From contig NZ_AVPK01000002.1 in NCBI RefSeq assembly GCF_000768685.1, positions 434,001 through 498,000 of the forward strand: a stretch of 64,000 nt of DNA, in the 5' to 3' direction. A model generated the notes under the pieces. The model saw nothing but the letters and a program-made list of their open reading frames with translations, ran no database searches and was not told the origin of the DNA. This document shows, piece by piece, positions 16,967 through 26,334 of this stretch (the first letter of the stretch is position 1; every line of letters begins with the position of its first letter). This DNA is from Knoellia subterranea KCTC 19937 (GTDB taxonomy: Bacteria; Actinomycetota; Actinomycetes; Actinomycetales; Dermatophilaceae). The translations under genes and the position numbers were made by a program.

Positions 16967-19084
16967 TCACTTGGTGGCCTCGTTCATCTGCCGGAGCTCC
17001 TTCTTGAGGTCACCGACCTCGTCGCGGAGGCGAGCAGCCAGCTCGAAATGGAGGTCGGTCGCGGCCTGGTGCATCTGCGTCGTGAGCTCCTGGATGAGGT
17101 TCGCGAGATCGCCCGCCGCCATCGTCCCGACCCGCCCCGCACCCGCAGTCGCCTGATCGGCGGCCAGGGCGCCACGCCCGCCACGGCCACCGCCGTCGGC
17201 CTTCCCGCGCGACCGGGCCCGACCCGAACCCAGTAGGGCCTCGGTGTCCGCGTCCTCGCGCTCGAGCAGGTCGGTGATGTCGGCGATCTTCTTGCGCAAC
17301 GGCTGCGGGTCGACGCCGCGCTCGAGGTTGTAGGCGATCTGCTTCTCGCGGCGCCGCTGGGTCTCCTCGACGGCCTCCTGCATCGAGGGAGTCACCTTGT
17401 CGGCATACATGTGGACCTGGCCCGACACGTTGCGGGCGGCGCGACCGATGGTCTGGATGAGCGAACGCGAGGACCGCAGGAAGCCTTCCTTGTCCGCGTC
17501 GAGGATGGACACGAGCGACACCTCGGGCAGGTCGAGTCCCTCACGCAGGAGGTTGATGCCGACGAGGACGTCGAACTCGCCCATTCGCAACTCGCGCAGC
17601 AGCTCGACCCGTCGCAGGGTGTCGATGTCGGAGTGGAGGTAGCGAACACGCACACCCTTGTCGAGGAGGTAGTCCGTGAGGTCCTCGGCCATCTTCTTGG
17701 TCAACGTCGTGACGAGCACCCGCTCGTCCTTGGCCGCGCGCTCGTTGATCTCGTGGAGCAGGTCGTCGATCTGGCCCTTCGTCGGCTTGAGGACGATCTC
17801 GGGGTCGACCAGTCCGGTGGGTCGGATGATCTGCTCGACGACGCCGTCTGCCTGGGCGAGCTCGTAGTTCCCCGGCGTGGCCGACAGATACACCGTCTGG
17901 CCGATGCGCTCGAGGAACTCCTCCCACTTGAGTGGCCGGTTGTCCATCGCGGACGGCAGGCGGAAGCCGTGGTCGACGAGGGTGCGCTTGCGCGACATGT
18001 CGCCCTCGAACATCGCCCCGATCTGCGGAACGGTCACGTGCGACTCGTCGAGGACGAGCAGGAAGTCCTCGGGGAAGTAGTCGAGCAGGCAGTTCGGCGC
18101 CGAACCGGGGCTGCGCCCGTCGAGGTGCATCGAGTAGTTCTCGATCCCCGAACAGGACCCCACCTGTCGCATCATCTCGATGTCGTAGGTCGTGCGCATC
18201 CGGAGCCGCTGGGCCTCGAGCATCTTGCCCTGTGCCTCGAACGCCTTGAGCTGTTCCTCGAGCTCGTGCTCGATCCCGGCGATGGCCCGCTCCATGCGCT
18301 CCGGGCCGGCGACGTAGTGCGAGGCCGGGAAGACGTACATCTCCGACTCCTCGCGCACGACCTCACCGGTGAGCGGGTGCAGCGTGTAGATCTTGTCGAT
18401 CTCGTCGCCGAAGAACTCGACGCGCACCGCGAGCTCTTCGTATTGCGGGATGATCTCGACGGTGTCGCCGCGCACCCGGAACGTGCCGCGCGTGAACGCC
18501 AGATCGTTGCGCGTGTATTGCATCTGCACGAACCGCCGCAGCAGGTCGTCGCGATCGAGCTCGTCGCCGACGCGCAGTTGCACCATGCGGTCGACGTACT
18601 CCTGCGGCGTCCCGAGGCCATAGATGCACGACACCGACGCGACGACGATGACGTCACGCCGGGTCAACAACGAGTTCGTCGCCGAGTGCCGCAGGCGCTC
18701 GACCTCGTCGTTGATCGACGAGTCCTTCTCGATGTAGGTGTCCGTCTGCGGGACGTACGCCTCGGGCTGGTAGTAGTCGTAGTAGCTGACGAAGTACTCC
18801 ACCGCGTTGTTGGGCAGCAACTCCCTGAATTCATTCGCGAGTTGGGCGGCCAACGTCTTGTTGGGCGCCATCACGAGGGTCGGCCGCTGCACCTGCTCCA
18901 CGAGCCAGGCCGTGGTCGCCGACTTGCCCGTGCCGGTCGCGCCCAGGAGCACGACGTTCTGCTGACCGGCGTTGATCCGCTCGGCGAGGTCCTTGATCGC
19001 GGCCGGCTGGTCACCGGCCGGCTCGAACTCGGACTCGACCTTGAACGGGGCGACGGTGCGCTTCAGGTCGGTGGTGGGACGCAT
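16967..19084 (-). CDS. uvrB: Excinuclease ABC subunit UvrB
   Basis: Helicase-like damage-verification subunit of nucleotide excision repair, 705 aa (family 660-720). ATG at 19084 lies 6 bases after TACCGT with no ribosome binding site; the frame stays open to 19234, but those codons have no family similarity and overlap the divergent promoter. Walker [10 protein letters not shown] at 48-55, the beta-hairpin segment [20 protein letters not shown] that grips the damaged strand, the DESH box, and helicase motif [11 protein letters not shown]. The C-terminal UVR motif ([27 protein letters not shown]) for UvrC contact is preceded by a Gly/Arg-rich insertion of about 40 residues ([18 protein letters not shown]). 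Confidence 0.96.
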   Translation of the reverse strand: MRPTTDLKRTVAPFKVESEFEPAGDQPAAIKDLAERINAGQQNVVLLGATGTGKSATTAWLVEQVQRPTLVMAPNKTLAAQLANEFRELLPNNAVEYFVSYYDYYQPEAYVPQTDTYIEKDSSINDEVERLRHSATNSLLTRRDVIVVASVSCIYGLGTPQEYVDRMVQLRVGDELDRDDLLRRFVQMQYTRNDLAFTRGTFRVRGDTVEIIPQYEELAVRVEFFGDEIDKIYTLHPLTGEVVREESEMYVFPASHYVAGPERMERAIAGIEHELEEQLKAFEAQGKMLEAQRLRMRTTYDIEMMRQVGSCSGIENYSMHLDGRSPGSAPNCLLDYFPEDFLLVLDESHVTVPQIGAMFEGDMSRKRTLVDHGFRLPSAMDNRPLKWEEFLERIGQTVYLSATPGNYELAQADGVVEQIIRPTGLVDPEIVLKPTKGQIDDLLHEINERAAKDERVLVTTLTKKMAEDLTDYLLDKGVRVRYLHSDIDTLRRVELLRELRMGEFDVLVGINLLREGLDLPEVSLVSILDADKEGFLRSSRSLIQTIGRAARNVSGQVHMYADKVTPSMQEAVEETQRRREKQIAYNLERGVDPQPLRKKIADITDLLEREDADTEALLGSGRARSRGKADGGGRGGRGALAADQATAGAGRVGTMAAGDLANLIQELTTQMHQAATDLHFELAARLRDEVGDLKKELRQMNEATK

Positions 19085-19096
19085 ACGACAACGGTA
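19085..19096 (-). promoter_or_regulatory. Leaderless -10 element of uvrB
   Basis: On the minus strand TACCGT (19096-19091) then 6 bases to ATG 19084. The hexamer overlaps a copy of the abundant octamer CGGCATAC. No LexA-type box nearby. Confidence 0.55.
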
Positions 19097-19184
19097 TGCC
19101 GTGCCACCGACAGTCCCCCACGCCATGCCTTGGACAGTCCCGTATGCCGGCCGCCCGCCTCCCCGGGATCCCGCGCCCGGGTGC

Positions 19185-19196
19185 CACGATGGTTCC
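19185..19196 (+). promoter_or_regulatory. Possible leaderless -10 element for Gfo/Idh/MocA gene
   Basis: CACGAT (19185-19190) then 6 bases to GTG 19197. It is a weaker match (C for T at the first position). Confidence 0.35.
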
Positions 19197-20249
19197 GTGA
19201 CGACGACCCCGACTTCGCTGCCCGCACCCCGCACGCCCGACCCCCACTCTGCACCGACACTGCGCTGGGGCGTCCTCGGCCCCGGCTACATCGCCCGGGC
19301 GATGTCGACGGCCCTCGCCGCCGAGACGGACCAGGTCATCCAGGCGGTGGCGTCACGCGACCTGAGCCGAGCGCAAGGATTCGCGGACGACTTCGGCGCG
19401 CACACGGCATACGGGTCCTATGACGAGCTGGTCAACGACCCGAACGTCGACATCGTCTACGTCGCGACCCCTCACTCAGAGCACCACGAGCACGCGCGGC
19501 TCGCGCTCGACGCAGGCAAGCCGGTGCTCGTCGAGAAGGCGTTCGCCCGCAATGCCGCAGAGGCGCGCGACATCCTCGACACCGCGCGGGACAGGGGTCT
19601 GCTCGCGATGGAGGCGATGTGGACGCGCTTCCTGCCGGGTGTCGACGTCGTGCGCCAGTGCCTCGAACAGGGCCTCCTCGGCGAGGTCGAAAACGTCTTC
19701 GCCGACCACGGCCAGCCACTCTTCCCCAACGGCCCGCAGCGGCTCTCCGATCCCGCACTGGCCGGCGGAGCCCTCCTCGATCTCGGCATCTATCCGATCA
19801 GCTTTGCCAACTTCGCCCTCGGCGGCATCACCTCCGTCGCCGCGACCGGCCGCCTCACCGATGAAGGCGTCGATGCGGAGGAGACCGTCCTCGTGACGGG
19901 CGCCGGTGGCCGTGGGGTGCTCCACGCCACCATGACCTCGCGCACGCCCACGACCGCGAGCATCAACGGCACCGCCGGGCGTCTCGAACTCGGCGACCCG
20001 GACGATCCGAACAACCGGTGGTACGCACCGTCGCGGGTCCGCTTCGTCTCCCGCGATACGACGACCGACATCTCGTGGGAGCCCGAGGACCGGATGCACG
20101 GGCTGCACTTCGAGGCCTGCGAGGCGGCGCGACTCGTCGATGCCGGGCTGACCGAGAGCCCGTTGCTGCCCGCTGCCGAGACGCTCCGGATCATGGAGGT
20201 CCTCGACGAGGTGCGCTCACAGATCGGGGTGCGCTACCCCGGCGAGTGA
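19197..20249 (+). CDS. Gfo/Idh/MocA-family NAD(P)-dependent oxidoreductase
   Basis: 350 aa. N-terminal Rossmann fold with [15 protein letters not shown] (GxGxxA-type nucleotide loop, near residue 24) and the family marker [12 protein letters not shown], where the Lys of the EKP-like motif (here EKA) is catalytic. The C-terminal domain shows [14 protein letters not shown]. This form of the motif and the [15 protein letters not shown] strand match sugar or trans-dihydrodiol dehydrogenase-like members. Substrate unknown. GTG at 19197 was chosen because the open frame before it overlaps uvrB. The last 16 bases overlap the convergent coaE gene. Confidence 0.86.
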   Translation: MTTTPTSLPAPRTPDPHSAPTLRWGVLGPGYIARAMSTALAAETDQVIQAVASRDLSRAQGFADDFGAHTAYGSYDELVNDPNVDIVYVATPHSEHHEHARLALDAGKPVLVEKAFARNAAEARDILDTARDRGLLAMEAMWTRFLPGVDVVRQCLEQGLLGEVENVFADHGQPLFPNGPQRLSDPALAGGALLDLGIYPISFANFALGGITSVAATGRLTDEGVDAEETVLVTGAGGRGVLHATMTSRTPTTASINGTAGRLELGDPDDPNNRWYAPSRVRFVSRDTTTDISWEPEDRMHGLHFEACEAARLVDAGLTESPLLPAAETLRIMEVLDEVRSQIGVRYPGE

Positions 20250-21409
20250 CCCTCGTGGCCCACGACGCGGTCGTGCACCGAGTCGAACCACGGCTCCTTC
20301 GCCTCGGCGTAGTCCCCCGTCGACAGCACCCTTGACGCCAGGTCCTGCTTGAGCTCGGAGTACTCCCTGCGCCCCTCCGGGTCGGCCCGAAGCCAGTCCC
20401 GGAAACCCAGCGCCCAGCGGTAGCCCGGGCCGTCGACCTCACGCACGTGGACGTGCGCGACGCGTCCCGGGTCGGCACTGCCGTGGAACCGCTTGGGCCA
20501 CTCCGTCCCGTCCTTGCCGTTGTCGTGCGCCACTCCCCCGATCCGCGGAAAACCCTTGCGGGACAACGCTTCCAGGAACGCGGGCTCGTCCGCGTCAGCG
20601 AGCGACCGCACCCCCACCTGGAGGTCGATGACGTCCTTGGCCAGCAACCCGGGCACCGCGGTGGATCCGATGTGCTCGATGGCAACAGCCGTGTCCCCCA
20701 AGGCTTTTCGCAGTCGCGCGATGAGGCGTTCGGCCTGTGCGGGCCACTCCGCGTTGGGCTCACTGAGCGTCAGTGCGTCAGGACGACGAGCCCGTATGCC
20801 GTGAATCAGGTTCTCGTTGAACGGTTCCAGCCGTTCGGCCCAGATCCGTCGCACCCGCTGATCGAGGTGCTCACGGGTGCCGTTGTTGTCGAGCCAGATG
20901 TCGGCGGCGGCCCGGCGCGCGTCGTCGTCGGCCTGGGCGTCGATCCTGGACTGCGCGTCCTCGGCGCTCATCCCCCGGTCGCGGACGAGTCGGGCGAGGC
21001 GCTCCTCCTCCGTCACGCCCACAACGATGACGAGGTGGTAGTCGGCGCCCATGCCCTTCTCGACGATGAGTGGCATGTCGTGGACGAGGATGGCGTCGTC
21101 GGGTGCGCCCGCCATGAGCTCGGCCGTGCGCTTCCAGATCGCGGGGTGGGTGATGCCCTCGAGGTCCTTCAGCGCGGCCGGCTCCGTGAAGACGACACGT
21201 CCGAGAGCCGGACGATCGAGGGCTCCATCGGAGCCGAACACCGCGTCACCGAAACGTTCACGGATGGCCTGGAGGGCCGGCATACCGGGTTCGACGACCT
21301 CGCGGGCCACGGCGTCCGCGTCGACGACCACGGCACCGAGGTCCCCAAGCGTGCGAGCCACCGTCGACTTGCCGGAACCGATTCCGCCGGTCAGACCCAC
21401 ACGAAGCAT
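20234..21409 (-). CDS. coaE: Dephospho-CoA kinase fused to UPF0157 (GrpB) domain
   Basis: Last enzyme of CoA synthesis: phosphorylates dephospho-CoA. 391 aa from ATG 21409 (MLRVGLTGGIGSGKST), P-loop near residues 8-15. The kinase domain runs to about residue 195 with DADAVAREVV, the LID region DRGMSAEDAQSRIDAQ and the terminal WLDNNGT. From about residue 225 a UPF0157/GrpB nucleotidyltransferase-like domain follows (AIEHIGSTAVPGLLAKDVIDLQV ... HVHVREVDG). The same two-domain CoaE is known in mycobacteria, where the extra domain has been linked to folding or regulation of the kinase. Start is 6 bases after TACGTT, leaderless. Confidence 0.95.
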   Translation of the reverse strand: MLRVGLTGGIGSGKSTVARTLGDLGAVVVDADAVAREVVEPGMPALQAIRERFGDAVFGSDGALDRPALGRVVFTEPAALKDLEGITHPAIWKRTAELMAGAPDDAILVHDMPLIVEKGMGADYHLVIVVGVTEEERLARLVRDRGMSAEDAQSRIDAQADDDARRAAADIWLDNNGTREHLDQRVRRIWAERLEPFNENLIHGIRARRPDALTLSEPNAEWPAQAERLIARLRKALGDTAVAIEHIGSTAVPGLLAKDVIDLQVGVRSLADADEPAFLEALSRKGFPRIGGVAHDNGKDGTEWPKRFHGSADPGRVAHVHVREVDGPGYRWALGFRDWLRADPEGRREYSELKQDLASRVLSTGDYAEAKEPWFDSVHDRVVGHEGHSPG

Positions 21410-21446
21410 GGGGTCAACGTACCCGTCACGACATAGGGTCGCCTTC
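21410..21446. promoter_or_regulatory. Divergent leaderless promoters of coaE and kinase remnant
   Basis: Minus strand: TACGTT (21421-21416) then 6 bases to the coaE ATG. Plus strand: TAGGGT (21434-21439) then 7 bases to ATG 21447. Both promoters lie within 37 bases, so they share their upstream sequence. Confidence 0.5.
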
Positions 21447-21746
21447 ATGACCTCGGCCCTCGTGGTGGGTCTCGTGCTAGCGGGGCTCGCCGTCCTCGCA
21501 CTCGTCTGGTGGGTGACCCGGCTCCGAGCCGCACTGGCACGGAGCCAACACGAGATCAGTCGGCTCGAGGGGGTGGCCCTGCGCCGGGCCGACCAGGTGT
21601 CCGTGCTGAGCCACGAGGTCCGCACGCCACTCGCCCTCATCAAGGGCCCTTCTGGTGCGTGTCCATCGCGGCGGCCATCGACGGCGAGGTCGTGGCCGGA
21701 GTCATCGCTGCACCCGCCCTGGGTGAGGTCTATGCCGCCGATCTGA
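21447..21746 (+). pseudogene. Sensor histidine kinase, N-terminal remnant
   Basis: ATG 21447 opens with a membrane helix (SALVVGLVLAGLAVLALVWW), a short coiled segment and the HisKA H-box VSVLSHEVRTPLALIKG with phospho-accepting His56. Similarity stops abruptly at codon 67 (near 21646). The rest of the kinase (dimerisation helix 2, ATP-binding HATPase domain) is absent; the frame runs 32 more codons through inositol monophosphatase sequence in the wrong frame to a stop at 21746. It still has its leaderless promoter. A normal kinase of this type would be 350-450 aa. Confidence 0.85.
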
Positions 21747-22171
21747 CCGGCGTCACCGTCAACGGAGTCCCCGCCGCCCCACGACGCCGTGAGCGCGAGC
21801 TCGACTCGCTGGTCGTCTCGACGTTCCCCCGCGACCTCGACCTCGAGACCGTCGGCGACAACGCCCTGGCCGCGAGCGGGCGCCTCGTCCACGCGTACGG
21901 AGCCGTGCGCACGCTCGGCAGCGGCGCCCTCGGTCTGGCCATGGTTGCCACCGGACGGGCGGACGCGACCTTCGACCTGCACACGAACGCGTGGGATGTC
22001 GCCGCCGGGGCCTTCATGGTGCGACTGGGCGGTGGCCGCTATCACGGCTGCGAGGACGGCGTCGTCGACGACGACCCGCGCACGTCCTACCAGCGCCCGG
22101 CCTACTGGTCGACCGCCGCCGACGTGGACCACCCCACGCTGCGCGACCTCGTCACCGAACTCGCGACCTGA
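21647..22171 (+). pseudogene. Inositol monophosphatase-family, C-terminal remnant
   Basis: From PFWCVSIAAAIDGEVVAGVI onward this is the second half of an IMPase-family phosphatase, about 174 residues, with intact WDVAAGAFMVRLGG (metal/substrate Asp in WDxAAG) and a normal C-terminus DLVTELAT. The first half, holding the metal-binding GEE and DPLDGT motifs, is missing, so it cannot be active. Its frame is offset from the kinase remnant upstream, and it has no start of its own in context. The join is at or near GGGCCC (21644-21649), where both parents could share GCCC. Confidence 0.85.
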
Positions 22172-22210
22172 TCCCCCGGCGGGTTCGCCCTGCCGACTCC
22201 GCTCAAGGAA

Positions 22211-23158
22211 TCAGGTGCGGCAGCCCGCTGGCGTGAGCCCACAGGACAACTGGGGGTACACGTATTCGACGGACGGACGTGCGGCCGCGATCAGGGTCGG
22301 GTCCACGCGTTCGGTCCCGGCGATCGGACCGGATGCCCCCGACAGGGCCACGGCACTGCCGGAGCGGACAGCGATCACGACCGATCCATGCGAGACCGTC
22401 GGCTGGTTCGCGAAGGAGCTGAGTGCCAGACCGTCACTCCACGGACCACTGAGCGCTTCGACGATCCCCCGGGTGGTTCCGTCACTGGCGGTGACGCAGG
22501 CGCGACTCTGGGAGCGGAGCTCGTTCATGAACGCCGAAGCATCCGCAGTACTCGGGAAGAACAGGTAGGCCTCGCGGTCGGCACGCCCATCGGCCGCACT
22601 GGTGCTTCGCGAGTCGTAGCTGTAGGCGTTGCCCCGCGCTGCGACCGGGAAGATGTCGGTGCCACAGGCGCCAGCAAAGCTGCTCGATGGCCTCCACGAG
22701 TCGGCGTGCAGCAGGCTGACAGGTCGTTGGGTCGTTGGAGTCGAACCACTCGCGGACGGCCGCGGCCCGGTGGATGCGCTCGCACCGGGGTTCGGTGCCG
22801 CAGTGGACGAGGAGCTCGCCGTCGGCGTCGACGACACCGACGTCGAGGCCGTCGCTGAGGGGCTTGCCGTCGGCGACCCGGTTGGCGAACCGGTCGGCGT
22901 GACCACGGGCGTCCCGTCGAGGATCGGCGATGGCCTGGCCGGCAGGGCCTCATCGGGGCCGATCCGGTCGCTCAGGGCGAATGCGCCGACGGCAATCACG
23001 GCGGTGGCGGCGGCCACGGCGACGGTCCCGAGCATCCGGCGGCGGCGTCGGCGCGCCCGGCCAGCGCCGACGATGTGCTCGGCATACTCCTGCGACATCG
23101 GTGTCGGCGAGACGGACCGTAGTCGGGCGCGCAGCTCGTCTTCGCTGATCGGGCTCAT
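22211..23158 (-). CDS. Putative membrane anti-sigma factor with Ser/Thr/Pro-rich stalk
   Basis: 315 aa. ATG 23158 overlaps the stop of the sigma-factor gene (ATGA), so it is the coupled partner. Residues 1-40 are cytoplasmic (MSPISEDELRARL..., then a run of six Arg), followed by one membrane helix (about 44-63), a stalk of about 85 residues made almost only of Ser, Thr, Pro, Ala and Gly, and an extracellular domain of about 145 residues with four to five Cys (ACGTDIF, RACV, LSCGLTPAGC) that may form disulfides. No zinc anti-sigma motif is visible. The position behind an ECF sigma gene is the main evidence for function. Confidence 0.72.
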   Translation of the reverse strand: MSPISEDELRARLRSVSPTPMSQEYAEHIVGAGRARRRRRRMLGTVAVAAATAVIAVGAFALSDRIGPDEALPARPSPILDGTPVVTPTGSPTGSPTASPSATASTSVSSTPTASSSSTAAPNPGASASTGPRPSASGSTPTTQRPVSLLHADSWRPSSSFAGACGTDIFPVAARGNAYSYDSRSTSAADGRADREAYLFFPSTADASAFMNELRSQSRACVTASDGTTRGIVEALSGPWSDGLALSSFANQPTVSHGSVVIAVRSGSAVALSGASGPIAGTERVDPTLIAAARPSVEYVYPQLSCGLTPAGCRT

Positions 23159-23661
23159 GACAACCATCCTTCTTCGACGCGCTCGCTGTTCATCCGGGCC
23201 AAGGCCCGTGAGCAGGTCGATTTCACTGTTCCTACGGAAATCTCGAGTTCTTCTGCGACCTGACTCTCAGTGAGGTCGAGGTAGTAGCGCAGGACGATGA
23301 TGGTCCGCTCCCGCGTCGACAGGCCGGCGAGTTCGTGCACGATCGTGTCGCGCTGCTCGACGGTGGTGTGACCCGCTTGGGTGCTGAGATGGTCGTCGCC
23401 GATGTCACCGAGTGCGGGCTCGAGGTGGCGTCGACGCCACCGGTCCGTGTTGAGGTTGACGAGGATCCTGCGCGTGTATGCGTAGGCACCCTCGGGCCGG
23501 ACCTTCCCCCAGTTCAGGTAGGTCCGGATCAGCGCTTCCTGCACGAGGTCCTCGGCCGCCGTCCGGTTGCCGGTGAGCAGCACCGCCACTCGCGACAGGC
23601 GCGTCTGCACCCCTTCGACGAACGCCGTGAACTCGGCGTCCATCCGCTCCGGTGTCCCCAT
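23155..23661 (-). CDS. SigE-family ECF RNA polymerase sigma factor
   Basis: 168 aa. ATG 23661 with GGAGGGG a few bases upstream; the frame is open to 23757 but that part holds the promoter. Region 2 shows FTAFVEGVQTRLSRVAVLLTGNRTAAEDLVQEALIRTYLNW and AYTRRILVNLNTDRWRRR; region 4 shows [44 protein letters not shown]. This is the short actinobacterial SigE family. An ECF-type promoter directly upstream suggests autoregulation, and the overlapping next gene is a probable membrane anti-sigma, giving an envelope-signal circuit. Confidence 0.92.
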   Translation of the reverse strand: MGTPERMDAEFTAFVEGVQTRLSRVAVLLTGNRTAAEDLVQEALIRTYLNWGKVRPEGAYAYTRRILVNLNTDRWRRRHLEPALGDIGDDHLSTQAGHTTVEQRDTIVHELAGLSTRERTIIVLRYYLDLTESQVAEELEISVGTVKSTCSRALARMNSERVEEGWLS

Positions 23662-23696
23662 GCCGCCCCTCCATTCGACCCTCTTGTCACCCATCC

Positions 23697-23723
23697 CTAC
23701 GAGAGAGAGGCGTCGGGGGTTGA
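23697..23723 (-). promoter_or_regulatory. ECF-type promoter of the sigma operon
   Basis: On the minus strand TCAACC (23723-23718), a 16-base spacer, then CGTAG (23701-23697). The AACC -35 and CGT -10 with this spacing are the usual ECF arrangement, consistent with autoregulation by the sigma factor encoded 36 bases downstream. Confidence 0.6.
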
Positions 23724-23762
23724 GTGTTCCAGCAGAAATTCTCGCGCGCCTCCGCACAGGCC

Positions 23763-23798
23763 GAAGGCCCGGCTCCCCGCAAGGGGAACCGGGCCTTC
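23763..23798 (-). terminator. rpsA terminator
   Basis: GAAGGCCCGG (23763-23772) pairs perfectly with CCGGGCCTTC (23789-23798), with further GC pairing inside. It lies 43 bases after the rpsA stop. Confidence 0.8.
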
Positions 23799-23811
23799 AG
23801 TGGTGAGCGGA

Positions 23812-23834
23812 CGGCATACGGAATCCGTATGCCG
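23812..23834. repeat. Palindromic pair of the CGGCATAC octamer
   Basis: CGGCATACGGA followed by one base and TCCGTATGCCG: a 23-base perfect palindrome just after the rpsA stop, made of two copies of the octamer over-represented in this window. Confidence 0.7.
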
Positions 23835-23840
23835 GTGGGC

Positions 23841-25349
23841 TCAGTTTCCGGTGAGCTTCTCGCGCAGCGCGGCGAGGGCCTCGTCGGAGGCGAGGGTGCC
23901 CTCGGCGACCGGCGGAGCGGCCGGACGCGAGTCCGAACCGTCAGCGTCGGACGACGACGAGGACGAGGACGAGTCGCTGCTGTAGGACGTGGCGGTGTCG
24001 CCACCGGCAGCGGCCTCGGCGTCGGCCTTGGCGGCCTCCTCGACCTGGGTGCGGTGCGCCTCCCAGCGAGCGTGCGCCTCGGCGTACTGCTTCTCCCAGA
24101 CCTCACGCTGCTTCTCGTAGCCCTCGAGCCACTCGTTGGTCTCGGGGTCGAAGCCCTCGGGGTACTTGTAGTTGCCCTGCTCGTCGTACTCGGCAGCCAT
24201 GCCGTAGAGGGTCGGGTCGAACTCGGTGAGTCCGGCGCCGTCCTCGTTGGCCTGCTTGAGCGAGAGCGAGATGCGACGACGCTCGAGGTCGATGTCGATG
24301 ACCTTGACGAAGATGTCGGCGCCGACGGTGACGACCTGCTCCGGCAGCTCCACGTGGCGCTCGGCCAGCTCGGAGATGTGGACGAGGCCCTCGATGCCGT
24401 CCTCGACGCGAACGAACGAGCCGAACGGGACGAGCTTGGTGACCTTACCCGGGACGACCTGGCCGATGGCGTGCGTGCGGGCGAAGTGCTGCCACGGGTC
24501 CTCCTGCGTCGCCTTGAGCGACAGGGAGACGCGCTCGCGGTCCATGTCGACGTCGAGCACCTCGACGGTGACCTCGTCGCCGACCTCGACAACCTCGGAC
24601 GGGTGGTCGATGTGCTTCCAGGACAGCTCCGAGACGTGCACGAGACCGTCGACGCCGCCGAGGTCCACGAACGCACCGAAGTTGACGATGGAGGACACGA
24701 CGCCCGAACGGACCTGGCCCTTCTGGAGCTCCTTGAGGAACGTCGTGCGCACCTCGGACTGCGTCTGCTCGAGCCACGCGCGGCGCGACAGGACGACGTT
24801 GTTGCGGTTCTTGTCGAGCTCGATGATCTTGGCCTCGATCTCCTTGCCGACGTACGGCTGGAGGTCGCGGACGCGACGCATCTCGACGAGGGAGGCGGGG
24901 AGGAAGCCGCGCAGGCCGATGTCGAGGATGAGACCACCCTTGACGACCTCGATGACGGTGCCGGTGACGACGCCGTCCTCTTCCTTGACCTTCTCGATGG
25001 TGCCCCAGGCGCGCTCGTACTGCGCACGCTTCTTGGAGAGGATGAGGCGGCCTTCCTTGTCCTCCTTCTGGAGAACGAGGGCTTCGACCTCGTCGCCGAC
25101 GGCGACGACCTCGTTGGGGTCGATGTCGTGCTTGATCGACAGCTCACGCGAGGGGATGACGCCCTCGGTCTTGTAGCCGATGTCGAGCAGAACCTCGTCG
25201 CGGTCGACCTTGACGATGCGGCCTTCGACGATGTCGCCATCGTTGAAGTGCTTGATCGTCGCGTCGATGGCGGCGAGAAGGTCTTCCTCAGAGCCGATGT
25301 CGTTGATGGCAATCTGAGGGGCGGTCGTGTCGACCGTGCTGGCAGTCAT
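23841..25349 (-). CDS. rpsA: 30S ribosomal protein S1
   Basis: 502 aa with four S1 RNA-binding repeats: around residues 40-110 (GDIVEGRIVKVDRDEVLLDIGYKTEGVIP), 125-190 (GVVTGTVIEVVKGGLILDIGLRGFLPASL), 210-280 (VRSGVVSSIVNFGAFVDLGGVDGLVHVSELSW) and 295-365 (GQVVPGKVTKLVPFGSFVRVEDGIEGLVHISEL). The C-terminal 130 residues are low-complexity and acidic/serine-rich, as usual for actinobacterial S1. ATG 25349 (MTASTVDTTAPQIA) has GGAG 10 bases upstream; the longer frame to 25529 lacks similarity. S1 helps bind structured mRNA to the ribosome. In other actinobacteria polA is close by; here it is 19 kb away. Confidence 0.96.
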   Translation of the reverse strand: MTASTVDTTAPQIAINDIGSEEDLLAAIDATIKHFNDGDIVEGRIVKVDRDEVLLDIGYKTEGVIPSRELSIKHDIDPNEVVAVGDEVEALVLQKEDKEGRLILSKKRAQYERAWGTIEKVKEEDGVVTGTVIEVVKGGLILDIGLRGFLPASLVEMRRVRDLQPYVGKEIEAKIIELDKNRNNVVLSRRAWLEQTQSEVRTTFLKELQKGQVRSGVVSSIVNFGAFVDLGGVDGLVHVSELSWKHIDHPSEVVEVGDEVTVEVLDVDMDRERVSLSLKATQEDPWQHFARTHAIGQVVPGKVTKLVPFGSFVRVEDGIEGLVHISELAERHVELPEQVVTVGADIFVKVIDIDLERRRISLSLKQANEDGAGLTEFDPTLYGMAAEYDEQGNYKYPEGFDPETNEWLEGYEKQREVWEKQYAEAHARWEAHRTQVEEAAKADAEAAAGGDTATSYSSDSSSSSSSSDADGSDSRPAAPPVAEGTLASDEALAALREKLTGN

Positions 25350-25497
25350 GTAGTAGGAACTCCGATGTGGACAGATGGATTCGATGGGTTGGTACTGAGT
25401 GCGTTCGGCCCGTCCCCGGGCCCACAAGGGCACGCGAGAACACACACGAATGCTCGTCCACCTTACCGAGGTTGTCAGTGCACGGTCAAAGCGGGGT

Positions 25498-26301
25498 ATG
25501 CCGGTGAGTGACTCCGTGGGACGGCGCACCGCCGGGACCGGCGAGACCCATGCCGCGAACCGCGCGTGGTGGGACGGCGAGGCCGCCGACTACTACGCCG
25601 AACACGGCTCGTTCCTCGGCGACGAGGAGTTCGTGTGGGGGCCCGAAGGGTGGACCGAGGAAACCCTGGGCCTGCTGCAGGCGTCCTCCGAGCAGCGCAT
25701 CCTGGAGATCGGTGCGGGCGCCGGCCAGTGCGCTCGGTGGCTGACCCGACACGTGGGGGCGTCGGTCGTCGCGACGGACCTCTCGGCCGGGATGCTGCGC
25801 GTCGGCGCGGACGTGAGTCGACGCACGGGCGTCTCTCCCCCGCTGGTGCAGTGCGACGGTCTGGCGCTCCCCTTCGGTGACGCGACCTTTGACACCGTCT
25901 TCACGGCATACGGCGTCGTTCCGTTCGTCGCCGACAGCGCCGCGGTCATGGCCGAGGTGGCCCGCGTGCTGCGCCCGGGCGGCCGGTTCGTCTTCTCGAC
26001 GACCCACCCGATCCGGTGGGCGTTCCCTGACGATCCGACCGAGACGGGGCTCGTTGCTCGGCTCAGCTACTTCGACCGGACTCCGTATGTCGAATCGGAT
26101 GCGTCCGGGCACGCGACCTACGTCGAGCACCACCGAACCCTCGGTGACCGCATCCGCGAGATCGTCGCCGGTGGACTGCTCGTCGAGGACGTCGTCGAAC
26201 CCGAATGGCCGCTGGACAACACCGAGACGTGGGGTGGCTGGTCCCCGACGCGTGGCGCGATCATCCCCGGCACCGCGATCTTCGTCTGCCGCAAACCCTG
26301 A
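25498..26301 (+). CDS. Class I SAM-dependent methyltransferase
   Basis: 267 aa, divergent from rpsA. SAM-binding motif I ILEIGAGAGQCARWL near residue 66; acidic motif VVATDLSAGML; motif III VLRPGGRFVFSTTHPIRWAFPDD. The opening ANRAWWDGEAADYYAEHG and the WPLDNTETWGGWSPTRG near the end match a Methyltransf_11-type group common in actinobacteria. Substrate unknown. ATG 25498 lies inside a copy of the CGGCATAC octamer; GTG 25504 is an alternative start, and no clear ribosome binding site or -10 hexamer settles the choice. Confidence 0.85.
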   Translation: MPVSDSVGRRTAGTGETHAANRAWWDGEAADYYAEHGSFLGDEEFVWGPEGWTEETLGLLQASSEQRILEIGAGAGQCARWLTRHVGASVVATDLSAGMLRVGADVSRRTGVSPPLVQCDGLALPFGDATFDTVFTAYGVVPFVADSAAVMAEVARVLRPGGRFVFSTTHPIRWAFPDDPTETGLVARLSYFDRTPYVESDASGHATYVEHHRTLGDRIREIVAGGLLVEDVVEPEWPLDNTETWGGWSPTRGAIIPGTAIFVCRKP

Positions 26302-26334
26302 TTGACCACGCTGCCACCACCTGGCGGGTCACAC

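Noticed and set aside
21447-22171. A functional kinase-phosphatase fusion protein
   Set aside because: The two halves are in different frames and each lacks essential catalytic motifs.
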